A stretch of 10,068 bases of DNA from an uncultured Caulobacteraceae bacterium. GTDB taxonomy: Bacteria > Pseudomonadota > Alphaproteobacteria > Caulobacterales > TH1-2. Made by a program: the position numbers and the translations under genes. This document shows positions 1-7,441 of the stretch, piece after piece. The DNA is taken from assembly GCA_937967425.1 (NCBI GenBank), contig CALBST010000158.1, forward strand, positions 1 to 10,068, written 5' to 3'. The notes beneath the pieces were generated by a model that saw nothing but the letters and a program-made list of their open reading frames with translations, had not been told where the DNA came from and did not search any database. Numbering within the stretch: the first letter of the stretch is position 1; each line of letters starts with the position of its first letter.

Positions 1-704
1 TCGCCGATGCCTTCGACCATGTAGACGTGCGCGGTCGGCAGCGTCTTGGTGTGGAAGAGATGGTAGTGCACCGAGCCAAGCGGGTCGGCGCCGATGATCT
101 TCACATGCGGCGCGTGCTCTTTCAGATAGCGGCCGACGCCGGAGACCGTGCCGCCGGTGCCGGTGCCGCCGACGAAGGCGTCGAACTTGCCGCCGTCGGT
201 GTCTTCGAAGATCTCGCGACCTGTCGAATGATAGTGCGCCTCGATGTTCCACTGCGAATGGTACTGATCGACGTAGAAGGCGCCGGGCGTGTCTTCGGCA
301 ATCTTCTTCGCGACGTTGACGTAGTGCTCGGGAGAGTCACCGGGAACGTCGGTCGGCGTGATGATCACCTCAGCGCCATAGGCCTTGAGCGAGTCCTGCT
401 TTTCCTTCGACATCTTGTCCGGCATCGTGAAGACGCAGCGATAGCCCTTGATCGCCGCGGCCATGGCGAGGCCCTGGCCGGTGTTGCCGGAAGTGTTCTC
501 GACGATGAGCCCGCCGGGCTTCAGGATGCCCTCCTTCTCGGCCTTCTCGATGATGTAATTGGCCATGCGGTCTTTGATCGAACCGGCGGGGTTCAGATAT
601 TCGCACTTCACCCAGACTTCGGCGGCGCCCTCGGGCACGACCTTATTGAGTTTTACGAGCGGCGTGTTGCCGATCGCGGCGAGGATGTTGGGCTTCAGGC
701 GCAT
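1..704 (-). CDS. Cystathionine beta-synthase-type PLP enzyme (cysteine synthase family), 3' end cut by the window edge
   Basis: This is the N-terminal 234 residues of a fold-type II PLP enzyme of the cysteine synthase/cystathionine beta-synthase family, which makes or condenses cysteine-type thiols by beta-replacement on serine or acetylserine in the cytoplasm. Seen: INTP-like IGNTPL at residues 11-16, the PLP-lysine motif GSIKDR with K44, the cofactor-binding loop TSGNTG (71-76, N74), the glycine-rich phosphate loop GGTGTGG (179-185), and MPDKMS (94-99). The wording of KCEYLNPAGS, MPDKMSKEK and DSPEHYV resembles cystathionine beta-synthase more than CysK/CysM. The C-terminal part, which would show whether regulatory CBS domains are present, lies outside the window. 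The start is ATG at 704 with AGGGA five bases upstream. It lies 111 bp downstream of murB on the same strand, with a candidate terminator between, so it is probably a separate unit. CysK or CysM remain possible names. Confidence 0.88.
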   Translation of the reverse strand, partial: MRLKPNILAAIGNTPLVKLNKVVPEGAAEVWVKCEYLNPAGSIKDRMANYIIEKAEKEGILKPGGLIVENTSGNTGQGLAMAAAIKGYRCVFTMPDKMSKEKQDSLKAYGAEVIITPTDVPGDSPEHYVNVAKKIAEDTPGAFYVDQYHSQWNIEAHYHSTGREIFEDTDGGKFDAFVGGTGTGGTVSGVGRYLKEHAPHVKIIGADPLGSVHYHLFHTKTLPTAHVYMVEGIG

Positions 705-754
705 AGATTTCCCTGGGAAGAACGTTTGGCCGGGGTTTAGAGCGGCGCGGACCG

Positions 755-783
755 AAAAGCCACACCAGGGCGGCGGCGCCCTG
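755..783 (-). terminator. Candidate terminator hairpin after murB
   Basis: A perfect inverted repeat CAGGGCG / CGCCCTG with a four-base loop lies at 766-783. On the minus strand it is followed, eight bases later, by a short TTTT run (755-758). It lies 33 bases downstream of the murB stop and 60 bases before the next start codon, a sensible place for transcription to end. The T-run is short and displaced, so it is an imperfect intrinsic terminator and could instead be a 3' stabilising stem-loop. Confidence 0.4.
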
Positions 784-815
784 CCATGCATCGGCGTATT
801 TTGGTGAAACCAGCG

Positions 816-1727
816 CTAGGCGCGTCCGATCCGCTTGATTTCCCACTCAAGCTCAATGCCGTGCTTGGCCTTTACGGCGGCGCGGACATCTTCGCCCAAG
901 CCTTCGATGTCTGCGGCGGTGGCTTCGCCCGTATTGATCAGGAAATTGGCGTGCAGTTCGCTGACTTGCGCGCCGCCGCGACGATAGCCGCGCATGCCGG
1001 CTTCGTCATTGAGCTTCCAGGCTGAGAGCTTTTCGCCGTTGGCGGCAATCGGGTTCTTGAAGGTGGAGCCGCCGGTTTTTTCACGGATCGGCTGTGACGC
1101 TTCGCGCCGCGCCGTGATCTCGCCCATGCGGGCGGTGACAGCGGCGGGATCGTCGGGCCGGCCCTGATAGGTCGCGTTCAGAAAGATCAAACCTTCGGGG
1201 AGGTTGTTGTGGCGGTAGGTAAAGCCGAAGTCGGCGTTTCTGAATGTGAGGCGCCTGCCTTGGCGATCGAGTGCGACCGCTTCGATCAAGACGTCTTTCG
1301 TCTCGCTGCCATAGCAACCCGCGTTCATCGCCAGCGCGCCGCCGATTGTGCCGGGGATGCCGGCGTAGAATTCCAAACCGCCGATCCCCGCTTTCGCCGC
1401 CGCCTTGGCGACCATTGAATCGAGCGCGCCGGCGCCAGCCTTCACGCGCGCGTCGTCAAGAACTTCGATCTGCGCCCATTGCCGCCCGGCAAGGCGCACC
1501 ACCACGCCCGGCACGCCGCCGTCACGCACGATCAAGTTCGAACCGACGCCAATCGGCAGCACCGGCAAGTCAGCGGGGAGCGCCGCCAGGAATTGCGCTA
1601 GGTCGTCTTCATCCGCTGGCAGAAACAGCGCGTCCGCCGGGCCGCCGACACGAAACCATGTAAATGGCGCCAGCGTCTCACCGCGCAGAAGCTGGCCACG
1701 CACCTGTGGCAGGTCGAGTTCACTCAT
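816..1727 (-). CDS. murB: UDP-N-acetylenolpyruvoylglucosamine reductase MurB
   Basis: MurB is a cytoplasmic FAD enzyme that uses NADPH to reduce UDP-GlcNAc-enolpyruvate to UDP-MurNAc, the second committed step of peptidoglycan synthesis. The 303-residue protein shows the FAD-binding features RVGGPAD (26-32), GVGSNLIV (60-67) and [17 protein letters not shown] (121-137). The substrate-site YR pair is Y171-R172, the catalytic serine is S221 in GGSTFKNP, and the C-terminal catalytic glutamate is E296 in LEWEIKRIG. The short length without an extra tyrosine loop fits type II (Staphylococcus aureus-like) MurB rather than the longer E. coli type I; that subtype call is inference. The start is ATG at 1727. 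No Shine-Dalgarno sequence precedes it, and a candidate promoter ends only nine bases upstream, suggesting a near-leaderless message. Unusually, it is separated from murC by about 4 kb of unrelated genes. Confidence 0.97.
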   Translation of the reverse strand: MSELDLPQVRGQLLRGETLAPFTWFRVGGPADALFLPADEDDLAQFLAALPADLPVLPIGVGSNLIVRDGGVPGVVVRLAGRQWAQIEVLDDARVKAGAGALDSMVAKAAAKAGIGGLEFYAGIPGTIGGALAMNAGCYGSETKDVLIEAVALDRQGRRLTFRNADFGFTYRHNNLPEGLIFLNATYQGRPDDPAAVTARMGEITARREASQPIREKTGGSTFKNPIAANGEKLSAWKLNDEAGMRGYRRGGAQVSELHANFLINTGEATAADIEGLGEDVRAAVKAKHGIELEWEIKRIGRA

Positions 1728-1736
1728 TGTTGATTG

Positions 1737-1764
1737 GGTATCGCAGGGATTTGAGCCCCGTCAA
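1737..1764 (-). promoter_or_regulatory. Candidate sigma-70-type promoter for murB (near-leaderless)
   Basis: On the minus strand TTGACG (1764-1759, five of six matches to the -35 consensus) is followed after 16 bases by GATACC (1742-1737), a weak -10 hexamer. Only nine bases separate the -10 from the murB ATG, so transcription would start within about three bases of the start codon. This agrees with the absence of a ribosome binding site. The weak -10 keeps confidence low. Confidence 0.35.
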
Positions 1765-1830
1765 CGCAGCCAAACGCTCGCTCGACGCGGCGCAGCGCCC
1801 CATAGTGCTGATCAAAGGAGGCCGCGCTTC

Positions 1831-2196
1831 ATGATCCGCATGTTTACCGCCCTCATCTGCTTGTGGACGCTTGCCGCGTGCGCCAGCACCGATGCCGACG
1901 GGCAGAGCTCAAGTTCACTCGATTGCTTCCGCAGCGAGCAAGTGAGCGGCTATAGCGTCATCGATGACCACAATATCGGGCTCAGCGTCGGCGCGAGCCG
2001 CCGCTACGTCCTGACGACAAGCTGGAACGCGCGCGACCTCGATTGGACGCAAGCCATCGCGCTCCGCTCCGCAACTGGCCGCATTTGCACAGGCAACGGC
2101 TTGGGTGTTCAGATCATAGGCGGCGACCCCCAACGCACCTACCCCGTCACGCAGATATCGCGCGCGCCCGACGATAACCCGGTACAGGGCAGCTGA
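1831..2196 (+). CDS. Small lipoprotein, DUF6491-like, first of a tandem pair
   Basis: A 121-residue predicted lipoprotein of unknown function. Residues 1-17 form a signal peptide ending in the lipobox LAAC with acceptor C17, so the mature protein should be anchored in the outer or inner membrane facing the periplasm. After a Ser-rich linker come a DCFRS segment (C32), GYSV.DDH (40-47), a RDLDWTQAIALRS stretch (68-80) and RICTG (C86). This layout resembles DUF6491-family lipoproteins; the assignment is from memory of the pattern and is tentative. The start is ATG at 1831 because AAAGGAGG lies nine bases upstream and the signal peptide begins exactly there, although the frame is open much further upstream across murB. 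It is transcribed divergently from murB (103 bp apart) and is followed 15 bp later by a clear paralogue, so the two probably form one operon. Confidence 0.85.
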   Translation: MIRMFTALICLWTLAACASTDADGQSSSSLDCFRSEQVSGYSVIDDHNIGLSVGASRRYVLTTSWNARDLDWTQAIALRSATGRICTGNGLGVQIIGGDPQRTYPVTQISRAPDDNPVQGS

Positions 2197-2211
2197 TTCA
2201 CTCGGAGAGAC

Positions 2212-2583
2212 ATGATGCTTCGCTTTGCACTTCTTGCGACCGCTCTCACTCTCGGCGCCTGCGCCGCATCAGGCTCGACGACCGCATCGAACGCAGGGAG
2301 CACCCGCGATTGCTTCCGCTCGGTGGACGTCCGCGGTTACAGCGTGGTCGACGAGCACCGCGTGAAGCTGCGTGTCAGCCCCGCGCGCGAGTACATTCTG
2401 ACCATCCCGCAAAACTCGCGCGATCTGGATTGGACGCACGCGATATCTGTGCGCTCGGCTTCAAGCTTCATTTGCGTCGGCGATCCGTCAGGCGTGCGGT
2501 TGATGGGCGGCGATCCGCCGATGCCGTTCATGGTGACGAACATCGAGCGCGCACCGACAGAGCACGCCGATCAAGGCAGCTAA
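2212..2583 (+). CDS. Small lipoprotein, DUF6491-like, second of a tandem pair
   Basis: A 123-residue predicted lipoprotein with lipobox LGAC (acceptor C17). It is homologous to the preceding gene along its whole mature length. Shared elements are DCFRS (C34), GYSV.DEH, the RDLDWTHAI.VRSA stretch, FICVG (C88), a GV..MGGDP block and a final QGS. The pair therefore arose by tandem duplication and has diverged. Function is unknown. Two ATG codons are adjacent (2212 and 2215); GGAG at 2204-2207 is four bases from the first and seven from the second, so 2215 may be the true start, shortening the protein by one residue. Its TAA stop overlaps the TAG stop of the convergent phosphatase gene in a four-base CTAA, leaving no room for a classical intergenic terminator. 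Confidence 0.85.
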   Translation: MMLRFALLATALTLGACAASGSTTASNAGSTRDCFRSVDVRGYSVVDEHRVKLRVSPAREYILTIPQNSRDLDWTHAISVRSASSFICVGDPSGVRLMGGDPPMPFMVTNIERAPTEHADQGS

Positions 2584-3449
2584 GCGTTCACCGGCAAACC
2601 GGCGCGCAGGGCAATGCGGCCCAGCGCACCCTTGACGATCACGTCGAGCTGGCTTTGGGGCTGATAGTCCGCAGGCGCGACATAGCTTACGCGATCTTCC
2701 GCGATGAGACGTGCGACTTTGTCGAGGCTCCGCGGCTCAGTCCATTGATAGGGATCGAGCACGGCGATGGCGCAGCCGCCCTGGCTCGTCACCATCTTCA
2801 TTGACGGAATGTCCGTATCGCCATCGCCGATAAAGATCATGCGCTCGAACGGCAATTCGCGCACATCGTTATGCATCCAGCGATTGATCGCTTCCGTATC
2901 GTGGACGTTGTCGATGCCCTTGTTGATGCGGAAGAGGAATTGCGTCTTGGTCGTATAGTTGATCGCGACCCCCGGCCACTTCGCTTCGCCAGCCTTGTCG
3001 TAGAGAAAGCGTGAGGCAAACACCTGGCGAAAGCGCGGGAAGAGCGGGCAGCCTTCGATCATCTCGTAGATGCCGGACGAGACGATGTAGTGGTCGAGTT
3101 GCAGGCCCAGATCATCGGCGAACGCATCAACGCGATCGAACCAATGATCGAGCCCGTCGAAGAAATCCGGATCGGCGCCGTTGTCTTGGAGCTGCTTACG
3201 CGTCACCGGGTGGCCAGCAGCGCGCGCGCGATCAAGCATGAGGTGCATGTAGACGAGGATTTCGTCGGCATCCTCGAGCTTGGCGAGGCGCTTCACTTCC
3301 ATCCAGAAATCGGCGTGCTTCATGCCGGCGATGTCGGGGATGAAGCTGCGTTCTTGCAGATTGCCGCGCGCGAGCGTGCCGTCAAAATCGTAGACGATTG
3401 CCGCTCGGAGCGGCTCGCGGCGCGGCTTGCGGTGGGCGGTATCCGGCAT
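2580..3449 (-). CDS. HAD-superfamily hydrolase, phosphoserine phosphatase-like (subfamily IB)
   Basis: A 289-residue cytoplasmic HAD phosphatase. Motif I is DFDGTL (21-26) with nucleophile D21 and acid/base D23. Motif II is SSG (124-126), the likely motif III lysine is K168 or K177 in a strongly patterned NYTTKTQ...INKG segment, and motif IV is GDGDTD (208-213) with D209 and D213 for Mg2+. The roughly 100 residues between motifs I and II are helical cap. The pattern matches a widespread group of about 290-residue uncharacterised HAD proteins, so the substrate cannot be named; a small phosphorylated metabolite is the general expectation. I chose ATG at 3449, preceded by CGGAAA, over an in-frame TTG at 3485 that would add 12 residues and has no ribosome binding site. 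It lies 57 bp downstream of a lipoprotein gene on the same strand, so it may share its transcript. Confidence 0.9.
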   Translation of the reverse strand: MPDTAHRKPRREPLRAAIVYDFDGTLARGNLQERSFIPDIAGMKHADFWMEVKRLAKLEDADEILVYMHLMLDRARAAGHPVTRKQLQDNGADPDFFDGLDHWFDRVDAFADDLGLQLDHYIVSSGIYEMIEGCPLFPRFRQVFASRFLYDKAGEAKWPGVAINYTTKTQFLFRINKGIDNVHDTEAINRWMHNDVRELPFERMIFIGDGDTDIPSMKMVTSQGGCAIAVLDPYQWTEPRSLDKVARLIAEDRVSYVAPADYQPQSQLDVIVKGALGRIALRAGLPVNA

Positions 3450-3506
3450 GTTTCCGGGCTGCGCGGAGTCGGGCGAGCGAGTCAAACGTTGCGCTGGCGA
3501 TGTGAG

Positions 3507-3986
3507 TTAATCCGGCGGCGTCAGGCGGTCACGGATGGCGCGGACGCGATCAAGCAACGCTTGGGCTTCCGGGACCGCGGCGCGGAACTCGATCGCAACG
3601 CTCTCGGCGCCGGAGGGGCCTTCAACGGTGAGCCCTTCGGCTCCGCCATCGGCGCAATCGGGACAGCCGATGGTGTCGGGCAGCGCGTCGAAATCAACAT
3701 TCGCGGCGAGACGCTGGATGTCTTGCCATTCGGCGGACGTGAGCTGCGTCGTGAAGCGTTGCTCCGGCAAATCCCGCGGCGCACCACGACCGCCGCGCGC
3801 CTCGCGGGTAAGCACAGCCTGCCCTTCGGTAATCTCAAGACGCGTCGTGCAATAGCCAACACACATCCCGAACGAGGTCGTCGAGACAACGCGTGTGACT
3901 TGCGCTGGCGCCGAAGCGGCGCTGGCGCATGCAGTCAAGGACGCCATCACGGCGAACGCCAGTACGAACTTCGCGTCGCGCAACAT
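3507..3986 (-). CDS. Putative lipoprotein with two cysteine pairs, function unknown
   Basis: A 159-residue predicted lipoprotein. The signal peptide runs from residue 1 to 19 and ends in the lipobox LTAC with acceptor C20. The mature protein has a C-x3-C pair (C42, C46) in MCVGYC and a C-x2-C pair (C108, C111) in GCPDCADGG, which could form disulfides or a metal site in the periplasm. I recognise no named function. A distant resemblance of the first pair to DUF6438-type segments is too weak to use as a name. The start is ATG at 3986: AGGAG lies seven bases upstream and actually overlaps the TAG stop of the preceding transporter gene (stop and ribosome site are fused as TAGGAG). Only ten bases separate the two genes, so they are almost certainly co-transcribed and translationally coupled. 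An upstream in-frame TTG at 4013 is rejected because it would extend past the signal peptide. Confidence 0.85.
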   Translation of the reverse strand: MLRDAKFVLAFAVMASLTACASAASAPAQVTRVVSTTSFGMCVGYCTTRLEITEGQAVLTREARGGRGAPRDLPEQRFTTQLTSAEWQDIQRLAANVDFDALPDTIGCPDCADGGAEGLTVEGPSGAESVAIEFRAAVPEAQALLDRVRAIRDRLTPPD

Positions 3987-3996
3987 TCGATCACTC

Positions 3997-5757
3997 CTAT
4001 CCCGCGAAACCAAGCTCGATCATCTTGGCCGAAACAAGGATGACGATCAGAGCGAGCGGCGCGCCGACTCGTGCGTAGTCCGTGAATCTGTATCCACCCG
4101 GGCCCATGACCAACAAATTGTTCTGGTGCCCAATGGGGGTAAGAAAATCCGACGAAGCCCCGATGAGAACGGCGATCAACATCGCGTCGGGCGAAACCTG
4201 CAGGCCTTGCGCTACCGAAACAGCGATCTGCCCCATGATGATGGCGGTGGCGACATTATTGAGGAAAATCGAGAGCAGCATTGTCGCCGTCACCATCGCG
4301 GCGGCGGCCCAGAAGAACGAAGCGTTGGAAAGCACCTGCGCCAGTTCGGTAGCGAACAATTGAGCAGCGCCGGAGGTCTGGAAACTCTGGCCCACCGGGA
4401 TCATGGCGCCGATGAGAACGATGATCGACCAGTCGACTGACGAATAAATCTCTCGCGGCGGCAGGAAACTGAGCGCCGCAAGACCCGCGGCCGCGATCGC
4501 AAACGAAAATGCAGTCGGCATGTTCAAGATGACTGACGCCGCGACGGCCGCCGCATAAATGCCGATGGCGATAGCGGCCCGGCCGACGTCGATGCGCGCA
4601 GTCGGCCGGCGCGCAACCTCAAGCAAACGCGCGTATCGAGAATAGATGGCGATCTGCTCGGCTGAGCCGTGTATCGAGACTTGATCGCCCGCCTCAAAAC
4701 GCAGCCGAGAGATGGGCTGACGCATTTGCGCGGCGCGCCGGCCAGCGGCCACCACGACCACCTCCCCGTTCGTGTCCCATCGGATCGTGTCCAAAGGCCT
4801 TCCGACTAGAGGCGAACCATTGCCGACAACGGCGACGATGGTGACGGCGTCGTCAGCTTCGATGCGCTGAATGTTCAGCGAGAGGTCGAGCTTCTTGGCG
4901 ACATCCCACGGGTCAACGCTGCCGCCGACGAGAATGCGGTCGCGCGGCTTGAGCGGCCGCGCAGTGGCGAGATCGAGCACGCGATTGCCGCGAAGCACGG
5001 CCAAAGGCGTCACTTTCGACGCCTTCAGACTCTCGAACAGCTCGGTCTCGGACTCCTCCGTCGAGTCGTCCAGTGAAACGGGCCCAAGTTCGAATACGGC
5101 GTATGCGGGCTTTGGCGCGTCCTCCGCCGACACACGGCGCGGCGCAAGCCGCCAGCCGATCACGCAGATATAGCCGACACCCGCCGCAGCGACCGCAGCC
5201 GCAACCGGCGTCATCTGGAAGAAGCTGAACGGCGAACCAAGCTGGTCGGCGCGAACCGAGGATAGAATTAGGTTCGCGGGCGTGCCGATAAGGGTGGTCA
5301 TGCCGCCAAGGATGGTCGCGAAAGCCAGCGGCATGAGACCTGCGCCGGCCGGCAAATCATGCGCGCGGCAAATGCCGATGACGGCCGGCATCGTAATCGC
5401 CAACGCCGCTATATTGTTCATGAAAGCCGAGAGCCCCGCGGCAACGACAAGCAATATGCCAAGCTGCAACGGGAACGGCGCTTTCAGCGCGGCAAGCCTG
5501 TCCGTGATCGCGTCGGCCACGCCCGTCAGTTCGATGGCGCGACCGATTATCAGCACCGCCACAATGACAATGACCGACTGATCCGCAAACCCCGCGAAAG
5601 CCTCGCCCGGCTGAACAAGGCCCAACAGCAAGCAAGCGGCCAACGCCAAGAGCGCCACCAGATCGTGCCGCACGCGATTGGAAGCAAAGAGTGCAAGCGT
5701 CACTGCGAGAACGAGTGTGCTCGCGAGCGCGGGCGTTATGCCGGCGGCAAGATTCAA
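3997..5757 (-). CDS. SLC13/DASS-family anion transporter with central RCK_C (TrkA-C) domains
   Basis: A 586-residue inner-membrane permease of the divalent anion:sodium symporter/ArsB-NhaD superfamily. Hydrophobic segments fill residues 10-205 and 390-585. The soluble middle (about 210-385) contains two TrkA-C-like beta/alpha units, around 240-280 and 300-370, typical of the SLC13 subgroup annotated as sulfate or dicarboxylate transporters. The two hairpin motifs are MNN (113-115) with GTPAN (158-162), and LNN (499-501) with TPIGHQNN (540-547). NN replaces the SNT of characterised DASS carriers, so the substrate is not predictable; sulfate, dicarboxylates or another anion are possible. The start is a TTG at 5757 overlapping the murC stop as TTGA. 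There is no Shine-Dalgarno sequence, so initiation probably depends on ribosomes terminating on murC. A nearby downstream start cannot be excluded. The lipoprotein gene follows after ten bases. Confidence 0.92.
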   Translation of the reverse strand: MNLAAGITPALASTLVLAVTLALFASNRVRHDLVALLALAACLLLGLVQPGEAFAGFADQSVIVIVAVLIIGRAIELTGVADAITDRLAALKAPFPLQLGILLVVAAGLSAFMNNIAALAITMPAVIGICRAHDLPAGAGLMPLAFATILGGMTTLIGTPANLILSSVRADQLGSPFSFFQMTPVAAAVAAAGVGYICVIGWRLAPRRVSAEDAPKPAYAVFELGPVSLDDSTEESETELFESLKASKVTPLAVLRGNRVLDLATARPLKPRDRILVGGSVDPWDVAKKLDLSLNIQRIEADDAVTIVAVVGNGSPLVGRPLDTIRWDTNGEVVVVAAGRRAAQMRQPISRLRFEAGDQVSIHGSAEQIAIYSRYARLLEVARRPTARIDVGRAAIAIGIYAAAVAASVILNMPTAFSFAIAAAGLAALSFLPPREIYSSVDWSIIVLIGAMIPVGQSFQTSGAAQLFATELAQVLSNASFFWAAAAMVTATMLLSIFLNNVATAIIMGQIAVSVAQGLQVSPDAMLIAVLIGASSDFLTPIGHQNNLLVMGPGGYRFTDYARVGAPLALIVILVSAKMIELGFAG

Positions 5758-7169
5758 GCCGCCGCCGCGGCGAGTTTGCCTGGGAGCGCGTTTGCGTACT
5801 GGGTGATATCGCCGGCGCCCAAACAGACGATGATATCGCCAGGCTTGGCTTCAGCGCGTACGAATGCCGGCAGCTCATCTAGGCTAGCGATACGCCGCGC
5901 GTCACGGTGGCCGTGGCTCTTCAAGCTGGCGGCGAGGGTATCGGCGCTCACGCCGTCAATCGGCGCCTCGCCGGCCGCGTAAACGTCGGCGACGGCCACG
6001 ATATCGGCGTCGTTGAAGCAGGTGGAGAAGTCTTTGAAAAGATCGCGCAGGCGCGTGTAACGGTGTGGCTGGACGACAGCGAGAACGCGGCCTTCGGTCA
6101 TCTCGCGCGCGGCGGAGAGCACGGCGGCGATTTCGACGGGGTGATGGCCGTAATCATCGACAATGCGGACTTCGTTCCAATAGCCAGTGGTGGTGAAGCG
6201 GCGCTTCACACCGGCGAACTTCTTCAGGCCGTTGCGGATGCCGGCGTCGGTGACGCCAAGCTCACGCGCGACGGCGATCGCGGCGACGGCGTTCTGCACA
6301 TTGTGGCGGCCAGCTACCGGCAGGAAGAGATCGTGCATTGTCACGCCCGGCCCTTCGCCTTTGCGGCGGGCGACGACGTCAAACGTGGAGCCATCGCGCG
6401 ATGGGCGAACGTTGACGGCGCAGACGTCGGCCTGCGGATTAAACCCGTAGGAGATGATGCGGCGGTCACGCACTTGCGCGGCAAGCGCTTGCACCTGCGG
6501 GTGGTCGAGGCACATCACGGCGAAGCCGTAGAACGGGATGTTCTCGACGAACGTCTGGTAAGCGGCGTTCATGGCTTCGACCGAGCCATAGTGATCGAGG
6601 TGCTCTGGATCCATGTTGGTGACGACGACGGCGGTGGCGCGCAGACGGGTGAAGGTGCCGTCGCTTTCATCGGCCTCCACCACCATCCACTCGCCCTCGC
6701 CCATGCGGGCATTGGCGCCGTAGGCGTTGATAATGCCGCCATTGATAACGGTCGGGTCCTTTTGTCCGGCGTCGAGTAGCGCCGCGATCATCGAGGTGGT
6801 CGTGGTCTTGCCGTGCGTGCCGCCGATAGCGACGGTCCATTTCAGACGCATGATTTCGGCCAGCATCTCGGCGCGGCGTACGATCGGCGCGCCGCGCGCC
6901 CGCGCGGCATCGACCTCCGTATTGCCCGCCTTGATCGCCGACGAAATCACGACGACGCCCGCGTGCGCGGCGTTTTCGGCTTTGTGTCCGATCGTGACTT
7001 GGATGCCCTGCGCGCGCAGGCGCTCGATATTGGCGCCGTCCTTGGCGTCGGAGCCCGTGACCTCATAGCCGAGGTTCTTCATCACGGCGGCGATGCCGGA
7101 CATGCCGATGCCGCCAATGCCAACGAAATGAATTGGGCCAGTATCGAACGGAATCGCGCGGCGGATCAT
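5754..7169 (-). CDS. murC: UDP-N-acetylmuramate--L-alanine ligase MurC
   Basis: MurC is the ATP-dependent cytoplasmic ligase that attaches L-alanine to UDP-MurNAc, the first residue of the stem peptide. The 471-residue protein has normal family length. It carries the N-terminal UDP-binding loop [11 protein letters not shown] (17-27), the ATP P-loop GTHGKTTTT (117-125), EADESDGTF (165-173) with the carbamylation/Mg2+ region, [10 protein letters not shown] (185-194), the ligase signature DDYGHHP (338-344) and QPHRYTR (367-373). All expected catalytic elements are intact. The start is ATG at 7169 with AGGGG five bases upstream, and a candidate promoter lies just before it. The gene does not adjoin murG as in the usual dcw order: the sigma-factor block intervenes. 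Downstream, its TGA stop overlaps the transporter start by four bases. Confidence 0.98.
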   Translation of the reverse strand: MIRRAIPFDTGPIHFVGIGGIGMSGIAAVMKNLGYEVTGSDAKDGANIERLRAQGIQVTIGHKAENAAHAGVVVISSAIKAGNTEVDAARARGAPIVRRAEMLAEIMRLKWTVAIGGTHGKTTTTSMIAALLDAGQKDPTVINGGIINAYGANARMGEGEWMVVEADESDGTFTRLRATAVVVTNMDPEHLDHYGSVEAMNAAYQTFVENIPFYGFAVMCLDHPQVQALAAQVRDRRIISYGFNPQADVCAVNVRPSRDGSTFDVVARRKGEGPGVTMHDLFLPVAGRHNVQNAVAAIAVARELGVTDAGIRNGLKKFAGVKRRFTTTGYWNEVRIVDDYGHHPVEIAAVLSAAREMTEGRVLAVVQPHRYTRLRDLFKDFSTCFNDADIVAVADVYAAGEAPIDGVSADTLAASLKSHGHRDARRIASLDELPAFVRAEAKPGDIIVCLGAGDITQYANALPGKLAAAAA

Positions 7170-7188
7170 GAATTCCCCTAACCGCGCC

Positions 7189-7216
7189 AGTATAGGCGCG
7201 CTCTACGGCGCATCAA
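7189..7216 (-). promoter_or_regulatory. Candidate sigma-70-type promoter for murC
   Basis: On the minus strand TTGATG (7216-7211, four of six to the -35 consensus) and TATACT (7194-7189, five of six to the -10 consensus) are separated by 16 bases. The predicted start point would lie about 13 bases before the murC ATG, giving a short leader that contains the AGGGG ribosome binding site. The element lies in the 59-bp gap after the sigma block, so murC could be expressed independently of murG and of the ECF operon. Confidence 0.5.
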
Positions 7217-7224
7217 AGGCGCCG
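7206..7224 (-). other. Stem-loop in the gap before murC
   Basis: A perfect six-base-pair inverted repeat CGGCGC / GCGCCG encloses a seven-base loop, immediately downstream of the 66-residue gene's stop (7229). No T-run follows, so it is not a standard intrinsic terminator. It overlaps the -35 element of the candidate murC promoter. It may be a 3' end stem, an operator-like site, or chance in GC-rich DNA. Confidence 0.3.
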
Positions 7225-7228
7225 GTGC

Positions 7229-7429
7229 TCAGCGGATGCCGTGCTGCGCGGCGAACTGGGCCACGGGGAAGTATTGCTCGGCCTGCGTATCGCCGATCTG
7301 CAAGTTCGTACGGCCCTTCTGTTCGAGCTCGCGCGCCTTGCGAACAGCCTCTTGCGGCGTGTCGGCTTGTGCGATCGCCGCCGGTTTCGGCAACGTCAGC
7401 ATCTGAGCCAAAATATGATAGCGAGCCAT
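7229..7429 (-). CDS. Small soluble protein of unknown function (66 residues)
   Basis: A 66-residue protein with no signal peptide or membrane segment. A short hydrophobic N-terminus (MARYHILAQML) is followed by a charged helix around residues 24-40 (EAVRKARELEQKG) and a C-terminal part (QIGDTQAEQYFPVAQFA) that looks like a beta strand plus helix. I do not recognise a named family. It is supported as a real gene by a strong ribosome binding site (GGAGAGG, four bases before ATG at 7429), clean reading to TGA, and its position 12 bases after the preceding gene as the last member of the sigma-factor block. It may be a regulatory target or accessory of that operon, but nothing in the sequence proves this. 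Confidence 0.72.
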   Translation of the reverse strand: MARYHILAQMLTLPKPAAIAQADTPQEAVRKARELEQKGRTNLQIGDTQAEQYFPVAQFAAQHGIR

Positions 7430-7441
7430 CAGGCCTCTCCG

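Noticed and set aside
27..740. Long plus-strand open frame opposite the cystathionine beta-synthase-type gene
   Set aside because: It is the antisense of a clearly recognisable PLP enzyme, has no ribosome site or family motifs, and reads like typical GC-rich antisense translation.
1741..1765. tRNA T-loop-like string (GGGATTTGAGCCCC) upstream of murB
   Set aside because: No acceptor stem, D-arm or anticodon arm can be built around it. It is chance similarity within a promoter region.
1405..1830. Upstream extension of the first lipoprotein frame
   Set aside because: It runs antisense through murB. The signal peptide and AAAGGAGG ribosome site fix the start at 1831.
2587..2600. CCGG-caaa-CCGG stem near the convergent stops as a bidirectional terminator
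   Set aside because: Only four base pairs, no T-run, and it lies within the phosphatase coding sequence.
3090..4043. 317-codon plus-strand open frame across the phosphatase and lipoprotein genes
   Set aside because: It spans two well-supported minus-strand genes and their gap, with low-complexity Arg/Gly-rich composition and no motif. It is an antisense shadow.
5907..6779. 290-codon plus-strand open frame inside murC
   Set aside because: It lies entirely opposite conserved murC motifs, and its His/Asp/Gly-rich sequence mirrors the codon bias of the sense gene.
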